From Coxiellaceae bacterium (GTDB lineage: Bacteria > Pseudomonadota > Gammaproteobacteria > Coxiellales > Coxiellaceae): 5,124 nt of DNA. This document shows positions 1 to 5,124 of the stretch, piece after piece. The DNA lies in contig JABABH010000152.1 of NCBI GenBank assembly GCA_014238325.1, positions 1 to 5,124 on the forward strand, in the 5' to 3' direction. Position 1 is the stretch's first letter. Every line of letters begins with the position of its first letter. The notes beneath the pieces were generated by a model, which ran no database searches, had not been told where the DNA came from, and saw only the letters and a program-made list of their open reading frames with translations. A program made the position numbers and the translations under genes.

Positions 1-393
1 AAATAATCTAATATTCACACCAACCTGTGCACCATAATCAAAACCCAATAACTCATTCCGCTGGATAACACGCTTGGTCTTAAAGATTGGCAAGCCACCT
101 ACCCATTCGCAACTCAGGTTACTAAGTTGCACCGTATTTTTAATATGGTCATTCTTCAAGGTATAACAGTTCTCTAGCTTCTCTTTATTTGGCAAGTATA
201 GGAAAAATGCGCTCATATTAGCAAAATTTTCTATACTTATAAAAAGACCATTTGCTGTATCAATACAACTGATATCACTACCGTCTGGATAAGCAAGAAG
301 ACCAGCATAAAAATCAACGATCACATGAGCAGGTATTTTTTGAGATGTAAAAGCAGCATAACCCCATCTATCCATATTGATTAAACCAATGCT
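1..393 (-). other. SET-like domain of the partial gene (residues about 175-305)
   Basis: Of the three copies this is the only one ending in an intact FDYG (292-295), the position of the C-terminal active-site Tyr in SET enzymes. The central motif is NFANMSAFFLYLPN, with LY (239-240) where NH is expected. The last visible residues, NIRLF, correspond to DFRLF (326-330) at the start of the tail in the large protein, so the tail probably continues just past the window edge. Confidence 0.6.
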
Positions 394-915
394 ATTATGT
401 CTCTTTTTGATACAGTGATATGCCTCCTTAAGCCTTTGAAGATCGAAATCGTGTGGTGCGCGATCTAGGGCCACAGGATATTTAATGCTGTCGCGAAACA
501 AACGCTTTGTTATAGTCTCTATTGCTGCACTGTCCTTCTTCTCATACTTAGCAGCTTCCAAAGGCAATGAATCACAGTATAATATTTTTCGAGGACTGAC
601 GTAGTTTGCAGTAAATAGATTCATCAATTCGTTAGATTCAGGATTTTTCTTTACAGCTTCATAGTGCGAAAATATGGCTTTAATGTCTTCATTAGCAGCC
701 ACATCTAATGGGCTGTTCCCTTCAACATTCAGCAACCAAGCTGGAGAATAGGGTAATAATGCTTTAACCATCTCTGCATCACCAGTTGCTGCAGCAGTAT
801 GTAAAGCAATATCACCCGATATTGGATTTGGCATCTGATGATAGTCTTTCTGAAGAAAGGTCTCCAGATCCTGTTTTCCTTCTTGGACAGCAGCAAAAGC
901 TTCAGAAGCTTCCAT
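1..915 (-). CDS. Ankyrin-repeat protein with SET-like domain, partial (3' end beyond window)
   Basis: The frame is open for 305 codons from ATG (915-913) to the window edge with no stop, so the C-terminus is missing. The ATG is chosen because GAGGAG lies 6 bases upstream. Residues about 5-85 form two to three ankyrin repeats; the clearest has ALHTAAATGDAEMVKALL followed by GNSPLDVAA. A linker (105-120) carries ILYCDSLPLE. Residues about 175-295 resemble a SET domain: an N-terminal strand pair (FTSQKI...DFYAG, 189-205), the central NFANMSAFFLYLPN (230-243), VQLSNL (262-267) and a C-terminal PIFKTKRVIQRNELLGFDYG (276-295). The last segment matches the SET pattern 'A.rdI..GEEL..dYg' and keeps the Tyr. 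The Asn-His of the usual NHxCxPN motif is absent, so activity is uncertain. SET proteins methylate lysine with S-adenosylmethionine, and ankyrin repeats bind proteins; a host-directed effector is inferred. No signal peptide or membrane segment is seen. It is paralogous to the N-terminal part of the upstream gene. Confidence 0.85.
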   Translation of the reverse strand, partial: MEASEAFAAVQEGKQDLETFLQKDYHQMPNPISGDIALHTAAATGDAEMVKALLPYSPAWLLNVEGNSPLDVAANEDIKAIFSHYEAVKKNPESNELMNLFTANYVSPRKILYCDSLPLEAAKYEKKDSAAIETITKRLFRDSIKYPVALDRAPHDFDLQRLKEAYHCIKKRHNSIGLINMDRWGYAAFTSQKIPAHVIVDFYAGLLAYPDGSDISCIDTANGLFISIENFANMSAFFLYLPNKEKLENCYTLKNDHIKNTVQLSNLSCEWVGGLPIFKTKRVIQRNELLGFDYGAQVGVNIRLF

Positions 916-921
916 ATTATT

Positions 922-927
922 CTCCTC
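922..927 (-). promoter_or_regulatory. Ribosome binding site of the partial ankyrin/SET-like gene
   Basis: On the minus strand GAGGAG lies 6 bases (AATAAT) before the ATG at 915-913. This is a strong Shine-Dalgarno match at standard spacing. It fixes the start codon and supports a bacterial origin. Confidence 0.8.
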
Positions 928-980
928 AAATGGCATCAGCCTATTTGAATAATTCAGTAAAATAATGGGATTTTAGCCCC

Positions 981-1010
981 TATATACCCATCCCACTTCA
1001 AGATGCGAAG
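981..1010 (+). repeat. Left terminal inverted repeat of the MITE-like element
   Basis: It begins TATATACC and ends AAGATGCGAAG. It pairs with 1138-1167 at 24 of 30 positions. The mismatches are confined to the middle, at repeat positions 9, 10, 13, 16, 17 and 19. Confidence 0.7.
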
Positions 1011-1025
1011 CATGCATTTGAAGTG
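994..1025. repeat. Stem-loop 1 in the intergenic element
   Basis: CACTTCAA (994-1001) is perfectly complementary to TTGAAGTG (1018-1025). Inside the loop a smaller hairpin ATGC-GAA-GCAT (1003-1013) can form. Confidence 0.55.
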
Positions 1026-1044
1026 ACTCATCAATATGGGGATT

Positions 1045-1076
1045 CTTAAGGGGAAAACCGCGATTTTCCTCTTAAG
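1045..1076. repeat. Stem-loop 2 in the intergenic element
   Basis: CTTAAGGGGAAAA (1045-1057) pairs with TTTTCCTCTTAAG (1064-1076): 13 pairs, 12 Watson-Crick and one G.U when read on the + strand, closing a 6-base CCGCGA loop. No T-run follows on either strand, so it is not a standard intrinsic terminator. Confidence 0.65.
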
Positions 1077-1108
1077 TGGCTGAGCGAACATTGACTTTTC
1101 GCCAGCCA
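1077..1108. repeat. Stem-loop 3 in the intergenic element
   Basis: TGGCTG-A-GCGAA (1077-1088) pairs with TTCGCCAGCCA (1098-1108): 11 pairs with a single bulged A at 1083 and a 9-base loop. It abuts stem-loop 2 with no gap, so the two could stack. Confidence 0.6.
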
Positions 1109-1116
1109 AACAAAGG

Positions 1117-1165
1117 TATACCGCTCGCAGTAGCCCACTTCGCATCTTCATTTGCGAGCGGTATA
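1117..1165. repeat. Stem-loop 4 in the intergenic element
   Basis: TATACCGCTCGCA (1117-1129) is a perfect 13-base inverted match to TGCGAGCGGTATA (1153-1165), with a 23-base loop. The right arm lies within the right terminal repeat, so this hairpin competes with end-to-end pairing of the element. Confidence 0.7.
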
Positions 1166-1167
1166 TA
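1138..1167 (-). repeat. Right terminal inverted repeat of the MITE-like element
   Basis: It begins CTTCGCATCTT and ends GGTATATA on the + strand. It is the inverted partner of 981-1010. Its outer half is also the right arm of the perfect local hairpin 1117-1165, so it has two alternative pairing partners. Confidence 0.7.
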
Positions 1168-1208
1168 AGCAGTATCATTGGACAGTCTACAATACTCAAA
1201 TTATAAGC

Positions 1209-4200
1209 TTAGTGCCTCGGTTTACAAGCTTTTTTTGATGATGGTTGATCGTCTCTAGATAATTTATTCTCCATCTGCTCACCAAAAAAATATGATCCAT
1301 ACGGTCGAGGAAATGCAGCCTTCATCTCCGACTTTAGCTTAGCTATTTCTAGCTTGGATAAGCAGAGCTTATCCCTCTCTATCCAATTAAATCTAGCATC
1401 TTGATTCAGACGCTTGCTTGCTTCCTCTAGAGAGAAATGAGTCACGCGGATCATAGACGGCTTATCTTTTTTTTCAAGTGCGCTATACAGATTAGTACAC
1501 GCATTATCGAACTCTTTAGCATAAGTCTTGGCATTATCTTTCAAGAATACGGCCCATGGCTTAGCTTGTTTTTTAATTTGCTCGCATAGCTTGTCATAGC
1601 TCTCTTGTCTTTGATGTTCTTCTAGTAAAATTTGCTCATCCTGCGTTCGATTTTCCTTAGGCAATACTATTCCACTAGTTTGTGCTTGCTTGATAAATTT
1701 TGTATTCTCGAACATAGGGAAGATTATTTCTGGATGTACTTCAATAGCATCTACCAAACTCAAGAAATAACCATTCAAAGTGACATAGAAATTTTTAGGA
1801 ATATACTTATCAGGTTTAATAGGTATACCTTGCTTATCAAGCAGTATAAGATTCTTGCTGTATTCATTATCAAAGCCAAGCAACGATCCAGGCAAAATAT
1901 CACGAGTCGCTCTCAGCGTGGGAGGCAAGTTCTCGAAATCACAATTAACCTTTAGATTACTTGTCGCTATTTTATTTTTATCTTTTTCTTCAAGGAAGCA
2001 ATAGTCCTGATCTAATCTAGACGAATCTGGCAGGTAGGAAATACAGGAAGTGATATTGCCAAAATCTGTGAAATCAAGCAAGTCACTAGCAGCTTTCTTA
2101 GCTGCAGAAGATCTTAGAAACAAAAATTTGTTGCCAGTCGCCGGTGGTAGATTGTTCAGTGCACCCGAAATACAGTCTACGGTGTCTCCCTTATGAATTT
2201 TTTCCAAAGTCATGACACAAAATTCTGGTGTTAAAGCGTTTGCGGCACGTTTTTTCGTAGGCTTTAAATGCACTAATACTAAATTTGAGCGTGTTGTTTT
2301 AACCTTATCTATGGTGCTCTTGTCGAGCAAGCGTGATGCAGACACAGGTGAGGTCTGTTCCTCAATCTGCGTATAAGTAGGATGGAAGAGAATATTATCG
2401 ACCCACTGTCGCTTCGTTATCCTGCCTATCTCGTCCACAGTTTTAAGCTCGCAATGCTCACGACTCTTTGGCCATCCTTGACTATATAAAATTTCGTCCT
2501 CTGGGATCAGCTCTATCTTCACCTTCCAATCCTTCGGACGAACATACTGAATACTATTTTTAGCATTCGGAGGATAAATTCTTCGGCTTGCCTTCAATAT
2601 TGACTCTTGTATATCCTCAGAAAAATAAGCTTTTATCTGTTCGTCATCAAGAATCCATCGCAGAGCACTGCATACTAATTTTTTTTCTATCTGACTGAGA
2701 ACTATTTTCTTTCCATCTCTAGTGGTGATAAATTTTGGTTTTTTTCCTCTGATACTCTCTTCTGCTTCATCCAATGTTATTTCATAGGATTTTCGTGGAA
2801 GATTTGTGCTGTCCCTAAATTTCTTTTTTAAGACAGGGAGACAAACTTCACATAAGGCATCCGAGAAAATAGGATCTATTCTAGCTACCGGTCCATACAC
2901 ATGAGCTATGAGCTCATCGACTAGACGATACTTTTTTTCCTTATTTTTAAGCAGATCATAAACTTTTTTCCATTCGGGGTAGAGTTTTGGGACTGCTTGT
3001 GATGCTCCTTTCACCACAAGTTTAAACAATGCCTCAAACCCTCTCTTAATTTTTTCTCTGGATGATTTAATCTCTTTGTCTAATGCTGTTTTCGTCTCTT
3101 GCAGCCATTTTTTACCTTGACCTACCACTTCTTCTGAACTAAAATCTAAATCTCTATCCACTTTTCTACTGGAATGCAAAGCCATAGTATTCAAGAGCTC
3201 TCTTCTTTCTTTGGCTGGAGATGCTTCAACTAATGCTTTTATATCGGACTGAATATATTTTACATCAATATCAAATGCTTTAATACGCTTTAAAGGTGCT
3301 TTATTTTCTTGAGAAGGACAAGGTACATGATCTAATATCGTAGTTTGAGCTGCTTGATTTGACGTCACCTTTAAAATATCGCAATCCTTTACTGCCTTGC
3401 TAAGAGCATCGACAGCTTCTGATGTGGGTGCTTGATCCCCTTCTATATCTGATGCACACACGTTATCTGAAATAAGGTTATGAGTATCTCTATCAATATG
3501 ATGTAACACCTCAGGAAACCAGTGCTTTAATTCTTCTCTAGTAAATTTCTCTGCTAATTGCTTAGATATTTGCTTATAATCAACAAGGGACATAACAATT
3601 TCCAATGTCTCTAGTTTCGTTACCTTCTGAACCTCCATGGCAAAGCCTTTTTTTTCTGCTTCTATCCACTGCCTTGTCAATACAGAACCTAGAACTACAA
3701 AAGCAGTCTCCCAATTTTCAGCTTTTTTAAAGTCATCCTTCCATAGGCTTCCAAGGCTATTGAAGGCACCTTTAACAAGCTCTTGATTATCCAAAAAAAA
3801 TTTTCCTAACTCCTTAGCATAACTCACTATTTTGTTAATGACTTCGGGAAGTTTCTGACACCTATACTTGGATCCATCTTTAGATTGCCTGCTTGTTTTT
3901 TTTATCTTATTTCGGGATAAGAGCCTGATTGGGTCAAAGCAAGCAGATATTTCAGTCAACTTTGTATCCTTTTCTAATGCATCCATGAATGGTGTGCTTG
4001 CTAATACCTTTATTATCTCACGAGGATATGACTCGATAAAAGTAACCATATCTATTCTATGCTGTTTAAGCTCAACGTGAATGTATTTTCGATCATAGGC
4101 ATCTGGACTAATCGCTTCGCCTCTTTTGGTAAATAATCTAAAATCCACGTCGGTTACGTCCTTAAAGTGAACTCCTAGCAATTGAAAAGCATCGATGTTA

Positions 4201-5120
4201 CAAGTAGTATAAAAAACTGGAACAGCTATATGTTGATCCTTTTCAACTATATTAGCAAGAGCTACCTGAGATTTTATTGCTTCGTCGTGAAATTCATAGG
4301 ATTTATCTAATTGCTCTTGGCTTGGAAAATAGCCCAGATAATTGATTATATTAGTGAATTTTTTTGTACTGACCCCAGCACTATATCCTGGGGATATAGG
4401 CATAGAGAAGAGCATATTACTCACAAGGTCGTCAGTTGGATGGACTCCCCATTCCCCCGCGATAAAGCCGAGTGGCATATGCTTTTTGATACCATCTGAA
4501 GTAAAGGGGATATAGTCTTTCCCCATCTTCAATAGCCCTAACTTTGGTTGACAAGCCTGTATTCTAGGGAAAATTTCTTTCCACATCTTCTGTTGAGTAC
4601 TATCAGAAACCTGCTTGTTTACACCACTATAGAAAAAGAAATTACCCTTATCTACCTGGATTTTATTCACCAAGGGTTTTTTTATCGTATTCTCTATATC
4701 AGATCTTTTAATCTGACTAACAGGCCCATGATGCAGAGGAAGAGGTGGTGCATTGCAATATGCGATATTAACTGGATCCTGATAGGCGAATACAGTCTTG
4801 AATCTATCGGAATCCAAATTTGCAGCCGTTTTCCTGTCATCCTCAAATAGCTGTCGCATTTCTAGAGTAGTAGCACAGTCTTCTGCTGTCTTACCGTCAT
4901 TATTACGAACACTGGAGTCAGCAACGGGTAATAATAATTTCACCATCTCTAGGTAATTATGTTTTGATGCGATATGTAAACCCGTCTCGCCCGTTTCCTC
5001 ATCACACATCGCCAAGTGGAAACCTCTCTTGATGCGCTCTTGTACTTTCTCAGTATTGTTTTGTTTAATATCCTCGAAGAACCGATTCTTGTAAAAGTTT
5101 ATAAGCCTATCCTTGCTCAT
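1209..5120 (-). CDS. Large ankyrin-repeat protein with two SET-like domains
   Basis: This is a complete 1303-residue frame from ATG (5120-5118) to TAA (1211-1209). Only four bases precede the ATG, so the ribosome site is unseen and a start further upstream is possible. Residues about 14-95 hold two to three ankyrin repeats, the clearest TGLHIASKHNYLEMVKLLL. A linker (113-129) carries IAYCNAPPL. SET-like unit 1 spans about 195-326 and unit 2 about 945-1087; each is followed by a conserved tail (327-349 and 1091-1113). Unit 2 has the most SET-like ends (KIHKGDTVDCISG, 974-986; ATRDILPGSLLGFD, 1071-1084). Neither unit has the Asn-His of NHxCxPN. The roughly 560-residue middle and the C-terminus (about 1135-1303) look helical and charged, and I do not recognise them. 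There is no signal peptide or membrane segment. The SET and ankyrin content suggests a host-directed effector (inference). A structural or pseudo-enzyme role is an alternative. Confidence 0.9.
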   Translation of the reverse strand: MSKDRLINFYKNRFFEDIKQNNTEKVQERIKRGFHLAMCDEETGETGLHIASKHNYLEMVKLLLPVADSSVRNNDGKTAEDCATTLEMRQLFEDDRKTAANLDSDRFKTVFAYQDPVNIAYCNAPPLPLHHGPVSQIKRSDIENTIKKPLVNKIQVDKGNFFFYSGVNKQVSDSTQQKMWKEIFPRIQACQPKLGLLKMGKDYIPFTSDGIKKHMPLGFIAGEWGVHPTDDLVSNMLFSMPISPGYSAGVSTKKFTNIINYLGYFPSQEQLDKSYEFHDEAIKSQVALANIVEKDQHIAVPVFYTTCNIDAFQLLGVHFKDVTDVDFRLFTKRGEAISPDAYDRKYIHVELKQHRIDMVTFIESYPREIIKVLASTPFMDALEKDTKLTEISACFDPIRLLSRNKIKKTSRQSKDGSKYRCQKLPEVINKIVSYAKELGKFFLDNQELVKGAFNSLGSLWKDDFKKAENWETAFVVLGSVLTRQWIEAEKKGFAMEVQKVTKLETLEIVMSLVDYKQISKQLAEKFTREELKHWFPEVLHHIDRDTHNLISDNVCASDIEGDQAPTSEAVDALSKAVKDCDILKVTSNQAAQTTILDHVPCPSQENKAPLKRIKAFDIDVKYIQSDIKALVEASPAKERRELLNTMALHSSRKVDRDLDFSSEEVVGQGKKWLQETKTALDKEIKSSREKIKRGFEALFKLVVKGASQAVPKLYPEWKKVYDLLKNKEKKYRLVDELIAHVYGPVARIDPIFSDALCEVCLPVLKKKFRDSTNLPRKSYEITLDEAEESIRGKKPKFITTRDGKKIVLSQIEKKLVCSALRWILDDEQIKAYFSEDIQESILKASRRIYPPNAKNSIQYVRPKDWKVKIELIPEDEILYSQGWPKSREHCELKTVDEIGRITKRQWVDNILFHPTYTQIEEQTSPVSASRLLDKSTIDKVKTTRSNLVLVHLKPTKKRAANALTPEFCVMTLEKIHKGDTVDCISGALNNLPPATGNKFLFLRSSAAKKAASDLLDFTDFGNITSCISYLPDSSRLDQDYCFLEEKDKNKIATSNLKVNCDFENLPPTLRATRDILPGSLLGFDNEYSKNLILLDKQGIPIKPDKYIPKNFYVTLNGYFLSLVDAIEVHPEIIFPMFENTKFIKQAQTSGIVLPKENRTQDEQILLEEHQRQESYDKLCEQIKKQAKPWAVFLKDNAKTYAKEFDNACTNLYSALEKKDKPSMIRVTHFSLEEASKRLNQDARFNWIERDKLCLSKLEIAKLKSEMKAAFPRPYGSYFFGEQMENKLSRDDQPSSKKACKPRH
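1749..2288 (-). other. SET-like unit 2 plus tail in the large protein (residues about 945-1124)
   Basis: The segments in order are an N-terminal strand pair with I-x-K-G-D-x-V (975-981), the central FGNITSCISYLPD (1020-1032), IATSNL (1051-1056), and ATRDILPGSLLGFDNEY (1071-1087). These align with SET patterns 'I.kG..i', 'GNisRFiNHs', and 'A.rdI.pGeeL..dY'. The usual NH is replaced by SY (1028-1029). The tail (1091-1113) repeats that of unit 1. Recognition is by motif order only, without a profile search. Confidence 0.6.
4041..4538 (-). other. SET-like unit 1 plus tail in the large protein (residues about 195-360)
   Basis: Ordered matches to the downstream paralogue and to SET architecture are FTSDGI...GFIAG (206-222), FTNIINYLGYFPSQEQL (255-271), VALAN (286-290) and PVFYTTCNIDAFQLLGVHF (301-319). 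The usual NH is replaced by GY (263-264), and the C-terminal DYG is VHF, so this is the most eroded of the three copies. The tail (327-349) has G334, I337, P339, D340, Y342, K345 and V349, all shared with the second unit at a constant offset of 764 residues. Confidence 0.6.
4836..5081 (-). other. Ankyrin-repeat region of the large protein (residues about 14-95)
   Basis: One clear repeat begins at GETGLHIASKHNYLEMVKLLL (44-64, last Leu trio included) and continues to DSSVRNNDG. A weaker repeat precedes it (FFEDIKQNNTEKVQERIKRG) and a partial one follows (KTAEDCATTLEMRQLF). Ankyrin repeats mediate protein binding. This region aligns with residues 5-85 of the downstream paralogue. Confidence 0.75.
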
Positions 5121-5124
5121 ATCA

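Larger units (their letters stand above)
981..1167. mobile_element. MITE-like element with 30-base terminal inverted repeats
   Basis: The ends are inverted copies of each other. Bases 981-1010 match the reverse complement of 1138-1167 at 24 of 30 positions without gaps, including the outer 8 (TATATACC / GGTATATA) and the inner 11 (AAGATGCGAAG / CTTCGCATCTT). The 187-base unit carries no credible gene and is packed with stem-loops, which fits a miniature inverted-repeat transposable element or other dispersed palindromic repeat. The outermost TA on each side could be a TA target duplication, as made by IS630/Tc1-mariner transposases. That is inference, because the TIR itself also begins with alternating TA. 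No transposase is present, so it would be non-autonomous. It sits in the only large non-coding gap. Copy number elsewhere in the genome cannot be seen from here. Confidence 0.6.
916..1208. other. Intergenic region between the two paralogous genes
   Basis: This 293-base gap lies between the stop of the upstream large gene and the start of the partial gene. It holds the MITE-like element at 981-1167, flanked by about 41 bases of AT-rich DNA on the large-gene side and 65 bases on the other side, which include the ribosome binding site. I see no convincing sigma-70 promoter and no hairpin followed by a T-run in either orientation. It is therefore unclear whether the downstream gene has its own promoter or depends on read-through. 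Confidence 0.7.

Noticed and set aside
729..929. 66-codon minus-strand frame
   Set aside because: It overlaps the ankyrin/SET-like gene in another frame, which has a clear ribosome site and domain matches. It is a shadow of the real gene.
982..1024. Minus-strand promoter for the partial gene using TATATA (986-981) or TTGAAG (1002-997)
   Set aside because: No pair of hexamers has acceptable spacing. The TATATA is explained as the end of the terminal inverted repeat.
1045..1076. Intrinsic terminator for the large gene
   Set aside because: The stem is good but is not followed by a T-run in either orientation, and it lies about 130 bases past the stop inside a repeat element.
1091..1122. Plus-strand promoter: TTGACT (1091-1096) with TATACC (1117-1122)
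   Set aside because: The spacing is 20 bases, outside the normal range. It would point into the 3' end of the convergent large gene, with no plus-strand gene to serve.
954..1199. 81-codon minus-strand frame across the intergenic element
   Set aside because: It lies almost wholly in the inverted-repeat element, has no Shine-Dalgarno support that I can see, and its residues follow from the stem-loop sequence. It is most likely chance.
1632..1955. 107-codon plus-strand frame
   Set aside because: It is antisense to the second SET-like unit, whose protein motifs are conserved, and it has no recognisable domain.
3868..4850. Three plus-strand frames of 62-100 codons
   Set aside because: All are antisense to the large gene and lack recognisable domains. 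The minus-strand frame explains the sequence.
1..5124. CRISPR array, tRNA or rRNA
   Set aside because: No regularly spaced direct repeats and no recognisable tRNA or rRNA segments were found on either strand.

Overview
The window is an AT-rich bacterial segment. It carries two genes, both on the minus strand, separated by a 293-base intergenic gap. Long uninterrupted reading frames and a clear Shine-Dalgarno site point to a bacterium. Ankyrin repeats joined to SET-like (protein lysine methyltransferase fold) segments are eukaryote-like and typical of intracellular or host-associated bacteria. Legionellales or other amoeba/arthropod symbionts are plausible, but the sequence alone does not fix the taxon.

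Layout, in transcription order (right to left). (1) 5120-1209: a 1303-residue protein with N-terminal ankyrin repeats, a first SET-like domain (about residues 195-326) with a short conserved tail, a long predicted-helical middle of unknown function, a second SET-like domain (about 945-1087) with the same tail, and a charged helical C-terminus. (2) 1208-916: intergenic DNA holding a 187-base element (981-1167) with 30-base imperfect terminal inverted repeats (24/30 matching) and a run of four stem-loops. It looks like a small non-autonomous transposable element (MITE-like). (3) 915-1: the first 305 residues of a second protein, preceded by GAGGAG. It has the same order of parts as the N-terminal third of the large protein (ankyrin repeats, a 'YC..xPL' linker, a SET-like domain) and runs off the window.

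The two genes are therefore tandem paralogues, and the large one also contains an internal duplication, so three related SET-like units lie within 5 kb. All three keep the hydrophobic framework of SET domains. All three replace the Asn-His of the usual NHxCxPN S-adenosylmethionine/active-site motif with x-Tyr-[Leu/Phe]-Pro, so methyltransferase activity is doubtful or altered. The best functional guess is a pair of host-directed effector-like proteins, using ankyrin repeats for target binding and SET-derived domains as catalytic or binding modules. No secretion system or partner gene is visible here to confirm this.
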